A DNA stretch of 64,000 nucleotides, from positions 1,533,579 to 1,597,578 of the forward strand of contig QANU01015964.1 in NCBI GenBank assembly GCA_003254905.1, read 5' to 3'. The position numbers and the translations under genes were made by a program. The notes below the pieces were generated by a model that was given only the letters and a program-made list of their open reading frames with translations, was not told where the DNA came from and did no database searches. Origin of the DNA: Nissolia schottii (taxonomy: Eukaryota > Streptophyta > Magnoliopsida > Fabales > Fabaceae). Position 1 is the stretch's first letter. Each line of letters begins with the position of its first letter. Positions 11,719-24,605 of the stretch are shown one piece after another.

Positions 11719-14660
11719 TCATTTTCTGACGAAAGAGACACCCTTATCCACGCTTGCTGCTAACTCTTTCTTGGCCTTTTCCAAACCCTCCCTGTTGAAA
11801 TAAAAGTACATTAAGTCCAATGTTTCATTTTCTCCTATATGAAGTGAAAACAAATATTGTTTGCCAAAATATCAGCGACCGCTGCATACCTCTCATAGTC
11901 ATTCAGAGGACCAAGAGGAAGAATTTCCTCAACCCCACCTCGGCCAAGTCGTACTTTTGATGCAAAGAATGGGAGTTCAGTCACCTATAAAGGACTTTGT
12001 TAGATCATAAGAAAAGTACTCACTCGAGCTTGGACTTTTGAATGGCACAATCAAGTGATCAACAACACAATATTGTGGCGAAAAAAGGATAGCAACTCTA
12101 AGATGCCCTTCACCAAAACAGCCTTTATATACCTGTGAATCAACATATGCGCATTCAATAATGCCAGCATCTCCTCTCAGTGCACGAAGGCATGCGCCCG
12201 CAAATTTAACAGCAGCATATGCCTGCACTTTATTACATATATGGTATTACATTTACAAGAAGCAAAATACTCAAGATGTTAATCACGGACATTATGCAAA
12301 TGCTATGCAGCAAATATATAACTTGTAAAACAGAATTAATTGCATTAACTTTTTAGAGTAAAAATAAAATACTAACCATTGATAATGTTGCAGAACCTGC
12401 TCCAGCTTTCGCCTAGAGAAATTACAACATTGTGTAAATCAAAATCCCGATGTAAATATATATAGCATGAAATTAATGTCAAAAGGGTACAAACTGATAC
12501 ACTCCAGCAAGACAGATTAGCAATTACTTTCAAACTTAAATGAATTGTTGGAGTGGAAGTTTCCCTGCATATAGGAAAGCTTTCCTCGTAAAATAATCCC
12601 AGGAAAGCGCTTTGGTTAATTTATGGACTAGGGGCTTGGTGATATTGCCAATTATCAAGTCAAATAATAAAGGGTGGGGCAAAGTGCTTTTACATCTGTT
12701 CCCATTGGAAACTATTCATCTTATGCTTAAGCCAACCCACATTCAATTAGCCTCTAAACCTCTCTGACATAGTTGTTAGTGGTGCAGAGTTGCCCATCTG
12801 ACCACCCCTTCTTCTACCTCTCACCTAAGTATCATTTTGGTCAAAATACTTATGACATTGATCAAGAACTCCACGGTTGATGGGGAAAGGACAGATAAGT
12901 AACAACTGAAATTTGGAATATTAGCAATTGGGATTGAAGTAAACAGGAAATTAAAAAACGGAGGTTTCACCTCAACAACTTCAGTTCCACCATTCTGTAT
13001 CCGATCTGTCAGGTATGCTATTTCTCTTTGGGTAAAGGAGCTCGGAGGTTTAACCTGAACATTGGGTTACTTTGTCAGGTATGATTATAGTATTACATAT
13101 TCAAATATTCTAAACGAGATACGGTAACAATTTTTAATTTCAAGTAGTTTGTACCATACCTGAGAAAGAAGAGGTAAAATTGTGATTCCTGCATGTCCCC
13201 CAACGACAGGGACGTCCACATCCCTCGGATCAAGACCCAGAACTTCAGCCTGCAGTTTAGCTCAACAGGTTAAAATGAGTTAATTCAAACTCAATAAATA
13301 GATTAATTGACAGAGGACCACATCAGAAAACAATATGTAGAGAGCCACAATCAAAGAAACTTGTTTTGATAGACATGGTATACAAATTTCAACAAGCAAT
13401 GTCATAGAGTTCACAGAATATAGATGATTAAATGGAAGACAGTGCCAGTGTAAGTAGTTCAAAGAATGCTGATTAATCTACTTTAAAAATATACATTTCT
13501 TGCATTTTGAATATGGCATGAATGAGATAGCACAGCACCATTATATTATACATTTCTTTTAGGGGGGAAAAAAAACTTCAGTTAAATACTTGTATATCAC
13601 AAAGAAGCATTCAGCTCAACTCATTCAAAGCCTCAATTCATCAATCACACTATCATAGTTCATTAGAATTTAGAAATAAGCCTCTCTTGTCAGAGCTTGA
13701 ATTTTGCATCACAGATTTTTATTTTAGTTGAAGTTCAAAAACTCAATTCACAGTCCTAACTATTCACTATAAAGATGCGCAAGTACTAATTGCATCGAAG
13801 ACTAAGTAGACGCAGCATGTACCACAAACGTATTGGCTCTAACAACATCAAGCATCGTCACTCCCAAAAGCTTCTTGGGATCATAAGTTGCTGCCCTCTT
13901 GAAAACCTCAGCGGCAATTGGGACGGTGGAGTTAACAGGATTGCTTATCACGTTGACAATGGCATTGGGACAACACTTGGCGATCGCTTCGCATAGTGTC
14001 TTAACAATTCCAGCATTTATATTGAAGAGATCATCCCTCGTCATCCCGGGTTTTCGGGGAACACCAGCAGGAATGATCACCAAGTCCATGCCGATGAGGG
14101 CATCCTCAAGCTGCTTCTGCCCCAAAAATCCCCTAACCTAAACAAGAGCCAACACAAAAGCGTTCGAGTAGTTGAAATTATCAATCGGTGAATGAATGAA
14201 TGAATTGTGCCTAACTACTTTCTAACTGAACTAACAGAATACGTTTCCCAAAGTAAGGGAAAGGGAAAGGGAAATAGAGCTTACGACGGCGCCGGTGTCC
14301 ATGTGGCTGACGTCAGCGGTGACGCCGGGGGTGTTGACGACGTCGTATAGGTGGAGGACGGAGACGAGTGGGTTCATCTTCATGAGCATGGAGAGAGGCT
14401 GTCCGATGCCCCCAGCGGCGCCAAGAACGGCGACTTTGAATCCCGGTGCTCCACCTTTGGATCGGCAGTGGGCGCGCGTCAGAGACGAAGAAGCATCGCT
14501 CTCAACCTGTTCCCAAGAAATAGAACCATGTTAGGTTGGTAAGTGGTATTCGGTCAACGGAAGAAGAGGAAGGGGGAGGAACCTTGAGATTGGGAGGGTG
14601 GATGTGGGAGGCGATTCTCGCGATTCGGTGGTTGCCATCGGAATTCCGATGCGTACTCAT
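11719..14660 (-). CDS. Glyoxysomal (peroxisomal) NAD malate dehydrogenase
   Basis: Nine exons on the minus strand: 14583-14660, 14285-14506, 13823-14137, 13160-13249, 12971-13054, 12377-12412, 12133-12222, 11890-11984 and 11719-11791. All have GT-AG borders and they sum to 1083 nt, or 360 residues. It interconverts malate and oxaloacetate with NAD inside peroxisomes, supporting the glyoxylate cycle, beta-oxidation redox balance and photorespiration. Visible marks are the Rossmann motif [15 protein letters not shown], the substrate arginines in [23 protein letters not shown], the catalytic [14 protein letters not shown], and the C-terminal KGVSFVRK. The N-terminus carries a PTS2-type nonapeptide RIARIASHI at residues 12-20 and a Cys ([11 protein letters not shown]) just before the mature core. 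I chose the start that puts PTS2 near the N-terminus; an ATG 57 bases upstream is in frame but unlikely. Confidence 0.95.
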
Positions 14661-16650
14661 TCTTTCTTTTCTACAATTGATCGATTCAGAAGTCCTAGTT
14701 GCAGATTCCAATATCAATATGATCGCTATCTACTCTACACTCATATTATAATAAGCTTGCTTAAGCTTAGCGTATAGAGCTGGATTTGATCTCGCAAGCG
14801 AATTGGGAAGCATCTGGATGCAATGGGAGAAAAGATTACACCAAGGAGCAGCCCAATTGCTAGGAAACGGGGAAAGAACATAACCCCCAAGGAACCAGGT
14901 TAGCACCAAAGAATTGGGCTGGGCCTAAATAAAACCTTGTTGGGACAAAATTCGCCTTGAGAAAAACCTTGAAAAGACCCATATTTGAGTCCAAAAGCAA
15001 TTTCAGTTTTTTTTTTTTTAAATTTTTCAAACAAGAATAACTGAAAATCAGTATTTTCTTTCTGCTCTATGCTCCTTTTCCCTCGGCGTAACACTAATCC
15101 AAGAATTAATGTTGATTTTAGTTTTTAAAATTGTGAGTATGAGTCACTTTATCCTTGAATTTTAAAAAATTATTTTTAAATTTTTTAAATTGTAATATTT
15201 ATTAGTCTTTCATTTCATTATAATTATTATGTCGTTATATTTTAATTTACTTATTTATCCCCATAAATGAGATTGTGATAACAAAACTTCACCCTTCAAT
15301 ACTCAACTTTTTCTTCCTCTTCAGTACTAAAGGATTAAGTGATAAATTTTACTTGTTGAATTTAAATTTGAAGTCCGGTTGGTTCTTCATCGAGTATTAT
15401 TATAAAGGAAAATGAGTATACATTTCTGCAAAGTTGATTAACATTTTAAGCTGATATAAATTAGTAACGAGTGTACAAAAGTACATAAGGAAAAAAAAAA
15501 AAAGAGAAAAAAAAGGGAAAATTAGAGTTGCTTTGCGGTTGCAGTGGATTTTGGCTGTAACTTGTGTGGTGTTTCAACTGCTGGATTGCTCGATGGCGTT
15601 TAAGTCACAACACCGTCACTTCATAGTCAAAGAAAATGGTTACACTTTTGTGCTAGCTAGCTAGATTGCATTACTTCCTGTCTTGCTCGAGATCGCACGT
15701 GCCAATAGTTTAAACATCATAATGACAAAAATTAAGAAGATGAAAGAACGGGTTACAACTTTGTTGATTAATTGCTCCAATCGATGATTTCTTCATTATT
15801 CCACGTCCCACACATAAAACAAGAAACTAAAATGTTTCCATGTTCCTGTAATCTCCGGTAAAACATGGTGAGCGTCAGAAGTTGCCTGCCTTTACCAGGT
15901 AATTGAAAATCTTAATTAGGTCTCATTCACACGTACGGGGATGTTCAAATGCAATTAGGATTGTGCACGTTTGTGATGCGAGTGAGCATCTGGATAAGCG
16001 CCTAAAGAGCTTAGTAATTAAAAGAATGAAAATAAAAAATTTATGTAAAAAAGAAATAAAAAACGACAAAGTATTCTGTTTCACGTGTCGGTCATATTTT
16101 GATTGTTTGCTTCTAAATTGAATGAAGTATGACAAAAATGTAATAATTAAGATAAAGTAATTTATGATGCCTTTGACGCGATTTTTGTGACACAAGACCG
16201 GCCAAAACCTGCAAATAAATCCGTCGGCATCAGGTTTTGTAGATGTGGGAATGGGACATCATATGATGATCATTTACAAAAATATAAGGTGAGCATTAAC
16301 AACATTACAAGAGAATTATCCTTGTAGTACTATTTTATGGACATATTTCAAGAAGGGATAATTCTAAAATATATAATTGGGTCTCGTAATCTTATAATTG
16401 TAATATTCTTAAATTTGTATATTTAAATTGTCACCGTATTACTATTCTATTTTAAGAAATATATATTTTTATAACTATTAACTGAGAATAGGTATTAACC
16501 GGCGTCCGTGAAATATGAGATTGGTGCTTATGTACAATCAGATAGGAGAGTTGTTTTCATATAAAAATTTAGAAGATAGATAAATAGATATTATTGTTAA
16601 TTATTATATATATTATATACGGGGAGGGGGGAGAAAAGGAGAGTTTTGTG
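14661..16650. other. Intergenic: shared upstream region of the malate dehydrogenase gene
   Basis: Holds the 5' leader of the malate dehydrogenase gene (just above 14660) and then AT-rich DNA. A poly-A/G-rich run lies near 15490-15520. No open frame has a recognisable product and no tRNA-like or microRNA-like hairpin stood out by eye. Confidence 0.4.
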
Positions 16651-16740
16651 TCTTACCAGAAATGGGGACAAAGCGTAAGTCGAAAAAGGCTCGTCACCGG
16701 CCGATAAACGCATTTGCTTTGCCGCATACAGGACAAATAT

Positions 16741-17010
16741 GCTCTCTCTCTCTCTCTCTTATAAATCCCCATCTCTTTCACCTCTCTCTTTGTATCTACT
16801 TCTCTTCTCCTTTCTCATACACTTTCTCTTTGAGTTGTTCTACCCTAAGCTTTTTGAGAATTCAGAGAAAGGATATGAAGAGGAGGAAACTAACACTTCC
16901 ATGGCCTCTTTACACCCTCACTTCTCATATATGCTTCTGTTTACAACAACCCTTTTTCGTTCTGTTCCTGAAGACGCAATCATCAACATCCCTTGTCTAG
17001 TGTGAAAACG
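16741..17010 (+). promoter_or_regulatory. Orphan TATA box with CT-rich leader
   Basis: A (CT)n run at 16742-16759 leads straight into TATAAAT (16760-16766), followed by a pyrimidine-rich leader typical of plant 5' untranslated regions. The first ATG well downstream (about 16875) opens a 41-codon frame starting MKRRKLTLPWPLYTLTSHIC, basic then hydrophobic. No family is recognised. This could be the start of a non-coding or short-peptide transcript, or a chance match. The product is unknown. Confidence 0.35.
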
Positions 17011-20000
17011 TGGACTAGATTTGGAAGGTGAAGGATTGCAATGCAACTTTGATCTATCCAACTTTTTTTAATTTCTTTTAATTTGAATAAGACAGATTTA
17101 TTGTTTACATAGGAAAAAGGAAAAAAGGAAAAAAAAAAAACACAGGCAGACAGGATGGAGCCAGGCAGGTAGTTTTAGTTTTATGGTTCCTTTATTATTA
17201 TTATTATTATTTGTTTTTCAAAATTTGGTCGCAATTTCTTCCCTTACTTTTTTGTTCCTTTGAGAATCAAAAGGGGATGAGAATATATAGGAGCTTCTAA
17301 GTTCTATCTAACTCTTGGTCAATCAATGCTTCTGTCGGTCACACATATATCATCGGCAAAGAAGAAGGATTAATTTGTGCATCTATATGGGCTTTCCAGT
17401 GATACTGTGGCAATGATAAATCGATAATCGTCCTACTTGCTTCGGCTTGCTGCTTTCCTTTTATTTAGATTCAAATCATTCTTGATCTTGTTTTATGATC
17501 ATTTTGAATCTTGTACTCTGATTAGTTACTGCGAAAGACTAATTGGCTAGTAATTGTAATTTAATTAGAGCAGACCTATAATGTAATTTCTCATTAGTTG
17601 GATCTTAATTCAGTTCTGCTACACGTGCATCCATTTTTGATACACCATACACACACGGTGGGTATCATAAAATAACCACCCACCACACTCTCACTCTCAC
17701 TCACTCGCATGTCAAAAATACGCGTATCTCAAAACCTTCCCAATTCCACTTTCTTCCGTTTTCTCTCTTTACTCTCGTCGCTCTTATATCTCGTCACTCT
17801 CATCCTTTGTTCTCTCTTCACTCTCCTGTCATCTCTCGTTGCTCTCTTCACTCTCGTTTCTCTTTTGCAACTCATTGTGCTCTCTTCACTCTCGTACCCA
17901 TATAAAAGATTGTGCACTCAAATCACATATATCAGATTGTGCAAAATACTTAACTGTAGGTTAAGTTTTATGCAAATCTATAAAGTTTTGTGCATGTGAA
18001 CTAATATTTATAAAGTTTGTCCATTAAATATGTATAAATTTTGTAAACCTATTTATGTTTGAGCAAAATCACAATGTTGTAAATAATCACGTAATGTTTG
18101 TACGCTGGCACTAATAATGTTTGTGCACACAGTCATATAAAGTTTGTGTACTCCAATCAGATATCATATTCTGCAAAAATACTTAACTATATGTTCTGAT
18201 GGTTGTGGTGGTGGATTGATATCGCTCTGTGGTGGTTATGACGGATTTTGTAGCTTAGAACAGATTGTTTAAAAGGTTCGTTTGTGATTTCGTGGAGAAA
18301 ATCATGTTGGGGTGCGTTTCATTGTGTATGTATTTAGGGTATACACATAGCGTTTCTAATCTTAATTAGTGTTTGATTGCTGGACCAAACATCCCCAGTG
18401 AAATAAAACAATACCGTTAAATTTCATTAATACATACTTCCACGGGTATATTTATGGTTCAAATTGTAGTTTGTTTGGTACCAAATTCAAAGTAAAAAAT
18501 ATGCTTCCTTCTAGTTAACTGTTTGCAAGTGCAGTAAGGTTTGAGTCATTTGACGATGAACTGGGCATACATCTACACTCAAGTTTAATCTGTATCCACG
18601 TCAACTACGAAGGGATACATTGTCTATTGGCTACAATAATAACAAATCAGTCAAAGATAACTTACGTAAAGAAATGATTCACATGTTAGAAGGACACGAG
18701 TTCGATTTATATGGTCAATGTAAAGGAAAAATAAATAAATAAATAAATAAATAATAAGAAATCAAATGCTATGCTTGAATCATCCATTTCTAATCCTAAC
18801 GTATATAGGTGAAACTTATAAAAGATGTAAGATTTAAACAAAGATTTCTAGAACTGAAAATCACACCTTACAAGAAAAAGTAAAGAATCAATAAAGTAAA
18901 ACTCATACACATATTTACACTTTATCAATCCATGATAAAACTCAAAATGTGTAATGTGAAATCTGATCTGTAGAGAAGTTGACACAAATATTATTAGGAA
19001 ATCTAAATCAAATCAAATTAAAATTGAAAATAGATCCAAAAAATAAAAAATTGAACAAAATCAAAATGAATCACTTTGAATTTATTATTATTTTATGAAA
19101 AAATAATCGATTCGTTATTTAATTTTAATTTTGAAGTTCAATCGAATCTAATGAAATCAATTGTATATTGTGTGTGTATATATATAGGTAATATTTTGTA
19201 TTTCCCATCATTTGTTAATTTTTTTAGTTTAATCAATAATTTTGAGTCTATATTTGATTTATGTTCAAATCTTTTATCATTTACTTAACTTTTTAGCATT
19301 CAAATAATTAATTTAAATTTTATAATTGTATAATTTTATAAAAATATTAATATATAATTTAATTTAATAAATTCAAAAGTTACTTTTATATTTTACAAAA
19401 AAAAAAATCAAATGATTTGGTTTTATTTTATTTTATTTTTCATTGAATATATTCAGACTAAATCGAACTAAATCGAAATAAAAATTTACTGTTAAAACTA
19501 GTTGAATTTTTGTCTCAAAATCAAACCAAACCGACCAAACTCCCCTAGATATTATAGATATGTTTTCATTTTGGCCTATTATAGTGGTCCATCGATATTC
19601 CAACATATCTTGAATGTTTTACCTTTGAAATGATCAGCATCATCTCCACATTTTTAAACCTCTCATGTACATCTTGAATGAAGGTAAATCATCATACTAA
19701 ATATGAAAACTTTTAAAACTGAAATGAAACACTACTTATTCGTATACCGATTTTCTTTATAAACTTATTTTATATTGAAAAACGAATCTTTAAGTACTTC
19801 TCATTTCTTTAATGGTGATATGTATATCAGTATATGCATAGGATAGTATGTGCTACTGTAGAGTCAAAAAGTGCGGCAGTTCTGTCTTTTAATAATAAAC
19901 TTTAGTTTTCGAGATACTCTAGTGTTGCTTATAATATGTTCATGATAAAGAAGACGAAAATTAAACCCTAAAAATAATTATTTTTTTGGCACTTTACTGA

Positions 20001-20180
20001 AAATAATTAATGACCATGCTTTGTTGTTTATCTACACTGAATTACGTCATTGCAGTTCATTTATTTTCTGTTTTTATCCCTACAAAATGTCGCACTCAAG
20101 TAAGCAAACAGCTTTCAGTATTTCATTAATAATCTAAACAATGATGAATCTACTGACTTAATATTGTTTCAAAATAATAC
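17011..20180. other. Intergenic AT-rich DNA
   Basis: No gene seen. It includes a CTCTTCACTCTCGT-type pyrimidine repeat at about 17760-17900, repeats of a TTTGTGCA phrase (17930-18150), and an AAAT tetranucleotide run at about 18730-18754. GC content is very low around 19000-19500. Confidence 0.4.
18730..18754. repeat. (AAAT)n microsatellite
   Basis: About six AAAT units in intergenic DNA. Confidence 0.9.
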
Positions 20181-21887
20181 AAATATTGAAGATTTTTCTG
20201 CATGGGATTGAAAACAAGTCATTAAAAGGATGGTTATTAAATTCTCAATTTAATTCGTAAATTCTTATGAATTTATGATTTCATTACACTAAACGAGTTA
20301 ACACTCATGTAAACTCTTTTTTGGTAAACTCGTACGAGTTTAACTAAACTCTCAATTTTACTAGCGAGTTTACGAGTTAAAATCTACCTACGAGTTTACG
20401 AATTTAATTCAAAATGTATAAATTTGGTAACTTTTTAGATACTTAGTTGACTTTGTGCGTGTTAGACAATATGTATTAAGTTTATTAAGCCGATTTTACA
20501 TATTTATTATAATTGAGTTATGTTTTTCATTTATTTTATTTTAAAGTTAGCATTATTCAATGTCAATTATAAATACAAATTTTAATCATATTTATTTCTC
20601 AATTATATTACTTATAACATATTTTTTAAATATGTAAACTCTTACGAGTTTACGATTTAAGTTTGTTGAGTCTTCTCGAGTTTACTTAAACTCTCAAGTT
20701 TACTTAAACTCTCGAATTTGATAACATTGATTAAAAGTCAAAACGGACGGCGGCGCTACTGGTTTTATGGCTCCCCCACAAGTCTAGAAAATTTCAAGTG
20801 CTGAAATAGCATTTCAATTTGGAATGATTGAGATTGACTACGGAGTCCAATCCTATGACTTATTTACAATAAAGCTTCCTAATCTTTCTTAACCAAGTAA
20901 AAAAAAGGTAGTACCTTGCACAGAAGATTAGTATTTAGTAAGCCTTCTTTTGTCGGTTCAATTTGGTTTTATACGTGGCGATTTTTTAGTTACACTTCGC
21001 GTAAATATTTTATGATATTTAACACAATTAAACNAAATATTGAAGATTTTTCTGCATGGGATTGAAAACAAGTCATTAAAAGGATGGTTATTAAATTCTC
21101 AATTTAATTCGTAAATTCTTATGAATTTATGATTTCATTACACTAAACGAGTTAACACTCATGTAAACTCTTTTTTGGTAAACTCGTACGAGTTTAACTA
21201 AACTCTCAATTTTACTAGCGAGTTTACGAGTTAAAATCTACCTACGAGTTTACGAATTTAATTCAAAATGTATAAATTTGGTAACTTTTTAGATACTTAG
21301 TTGACTTTGTGCGTGTTAGACAATATGTATTAAGTTTATTAAGCCGATTTTACATATTTATTATAATTGAGTTATGTTTTTCATTTATTTTATTTTAAAG
21401 TTAGCATTATTCAATGTCAATTATAAATACAAATTTTAATCATATTTATTTCTCAATTATATTACTTATAACATATTTTTTAAATATGTAAACTCTTACG
21501 AGTTTACGATTTAAGTTTGTTGAGTCTTCTCGAGTTTACTTAAACTCTCAAGTTTACTTAAACTCTCGAATTTGATAACATTGATTAAAAGTCAAAACGG
21601 ACGGCGGCGCTACTGGTTTTATGGCTCCCCCACAAGTCTAGAAAATTTCAAGTGCTGAAATAGCATTTCAATTTGGAATGATTGAGATTGACTACGGAGT
21701 CCAATCCTATGACTTATTTACAATAAAGCTTCCTAATCTTTCTTAACCAAGTAAAAAAAAGGTAGTACCTTGCACAGAAGATTAGTATTTAGTAAGCCTT
21801 CTTTTGTCGGTTCAATTTGGTTTTATACGTGGCGATTTTTTAGTTACACTTCGCGTAAATATTTTATGATATTTAACACAATTAAAC
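20181..21887 (+). repeat. Perfect 853-bp direct duplication around a single N
   Basis: Bases 20181-21033 recur at 21035-21887, with one N at 21034 between them. Every part I compared is identical, including long AT-rich tracts. Identity this perfect on both sides of a one-base gap is what two overlapping contig ends look like when they are placed side by side instead of merged. A real tandem duplication is possible but less likely. Both copies contain clusters of the motif GAGTTTA and its complement. Confidence 0.9.
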
Positions 21888-24605
21888 TTCGTCTATGTTA
21901 GGTTTGATATAATTATAAAAAAAATTATTAATTAAATTATTAAAAAATATGAATTTATAGACTATTTGAATTTATGACACACTCTCTATAAATATTATAT
22001 TAAAAAATATTAATTTATTATATTAAATCATATAATTCATCAATAGATTCTATTAAATTATGAAATAATAACAAAAATTAATAAATTTAATTATAAAAAT
22101 TATAAAAAATAGATAAATTAAGTATCATGAGAATAGTTAAAAAATTACCGTTATATAAATGTGGCAACAGGGAATGTTAATGGCCTGTAGCTTTGGACAT
22201 ATTACTAATTCGTCCCTTTCTCTTTTGATTAGAATTTAATTGCTTGATTAGCAAATGTAACGGTATGCTTGCAAATTGCAAGGTGCGGCTCGAAACCATT
22301 AACGAGAAGTCCATGACACTATGATTAGAGCCACGAAACCGCTGCTAGCTCCACGATGCGTAAGGATAGAGTTGTCATTTTCTTGCGTCAATTCAATGCC
22401 CCAATGATGTAATATCCAGACCCACACAACCTATGGTTTTGGTAACTTGCAACAGAAACACACATTAAGTTCTAGCTACGAGGTCATGGCACTGAAAATA
22501 CTCAGCAGGACAACCGTGGAGTCAACAAGAGCATTTATTATGCGTTTTACTATTCCATAGAATGCTCTATTTGCTGCCCAGAGAAATACTCAGGAGTGTT
22601 ATATGAATATTATTAATTATTAATTTAAATTTAAAAGATTTAAAAAATATACCACAAGTTAAGATTAATGGTTAATAATATTTATGGAAAATGCGTTAAA
22701 TGTATTTTGTTAACATGTACATATTTTTTTGCAACCAAAGGATCATCCATTGATGCTTGCTTGGACTAGTTTCATGGTTGTTTCAACGAGTTAACCCTTT
22801 ATCTGTCGCATTTTGTCGTTGTCTTCCACATATTGAATGAGGATTCGCTACATCATTACTATCATGTCTAGATTAATTTAATAGTTAATACTTGTTTGGT
22901 CCCTAAAGTTTATACATGTCCCTCAACTTAAAAAAGTGACAGGTTAGTTGGTAAACTTTACAAAAATGTTTGACTCGTTAATCCTTATCTTATGTTCTAA
23001 GAAGAAATAATTAAATTATTGAGGGACTACTTAGAATAATGTTATGAATGTTCAGAGATTATTTAAAAAAATTAATGATTAACCTGTTGAGAGACCAACT
23101 ACGATAACAATATAAAGTCTAGGAGACAAAAAGGTATTGATCTTAATTTAATTGATGCTAAACCTTATTATAATTAGAACTATTAATAGCGTCAAGCGGA
23201 ATGGCAATACGAACAAAGGGTTCATTAGAACTAATTGTTTTATGTAAAATGACCCTCGGGAACATTTTATAGGTAGGAAACAGCTCTTGTCCTCTACCAA
23301 ACAGCTGATTCTTCACGACGACGCAGAGTATGAGCTACTGATTCCTCTCCCAAGCATTAACTCCCTCGTTGTTTTTAATACAGTACCACTATTTTCAAAT
23401 CTAAAATGGATACTATAATGTACCCGAAGAAAAATGGTTGGAAATTGAATTAGCACACCAACGACTTTGGCACTAATTTATTCAACCCCTTTGGATCCAT
23501 TATTATTAGCGTAAATTACACCAATTTTTTTGAGTATCAACTTGCAAACTAGTAAAAATAAGTATAATATTGATAAATTGTAGGAAATTTTAATGTAATT
23601 TAGTCTAATTATTATGTCCATTACTATTGTTATGCGCTATAAAGGTTAGAATATTTTTGAACCATTTTTTATGCCTCTCGTTATAACATGAACTTTTCTT
23701 AGAGGGTCAAATATATTCTTAATGTTTGATCATACAATTTTTCAAATAGTAAATTTGATTGCATTTCTGATAGTCGCAAGTTTTTTTTCACTTTGTTAGT
23801 AATAGACACAGGTGATGGGCGGAATAAGTTCAATATCTCAACTTTAGAACTGGAATAATTTGAAATCTGAGACCAAGACAATGATGTTCTTATTTGTTAT
23901 ACAGTAATACTTTCTCACTTTACTGAAAATAGAAAATTAGACCTCTTTTTAATTGTGTTCCTATCTCTTCCCACAGAAGGAGCATCCAAGAAGAGGAAAG
24001 AGCATAAGTTCCCAATTTAAATTGACACACACCAAAACTGGGTTGACATGTTCTCCATCTCTTTATCACGCATCAATTCATAGCTGGTGGTAAGTGCAAT
24101 CCAGTAGAAAGCGATCCCAAGAATGATTCTACTTCTAGAAGTAATGCCTCTCGCATTAGACCCTCTCTCTGCCTCTGCCCTATGCAGTGTTCCTGGGTTG
24201 GCATGAATGCATGATGCTTTTTCCCCCCTTTCACAAGATGCCAAACGCTAATCACGTTCCCCTCCCTGCCATTAATATCTCCTACCAAATTAGCCAATTG
24301 CTCCATCAATTCACTGAATAGTGAACAACTCTCCCTTCTCTCCCACACGATCCCAAAAAAAGATGAAGCCTTTTAGACTTCTATTTTTACTTTACATCAA
24401 TTAAGAAAAAACCCTCTGGAAAAATTCCACATCACCCATGTCTCCCTCAAACTTGTCCCCATCTCCAAATCTCCATGCATGAATCGGTAGCAGATTAGAA
24501 TACAATACCAAATCAGAGAGGCAGTGACTGGGTCCCATACAAACACCTTCAAAATTTGAGCATTCTACCACCAAAGCTACCATCTTTATACTGAAGTGAA
24601 AGAAG
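21888..24605. other. Intergenic, upstream of the HSL2-like pseudogene
   Basis: AT-rich, with no gene. A degenerate foldback repeat lies at about 22891-23133. The last 600 bases are more balanced in composition and probably contain the old promoter of the downstream receptor kinase gene. Short minus-strand frames at 24017-24625 have no recognisable content. Confidence 0.4.
22891..23133. repeat. Degenerate foldback element
   Basis: The left end TTTGGTCCCTAAAGTTTATA is roughly the reverse complement of the right end AATATAAAGTCTAGGAGACA. Inner segments also pair: AGTGACAGGTTAGTTGG against AACCTGTTGAGAGACCAAC. This looks like a decayed non-autonomous DNA element. No clean target duplication was found. 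Confidence 0.4.

Noticed and set aside
17138-17172. GGAGCCAGGCA, similar to a miR160 target or precursor arm
   Set aside because: Only 11 bases match, the rest has an insertion, and no star-strand partner lies within 200 bases on either side.
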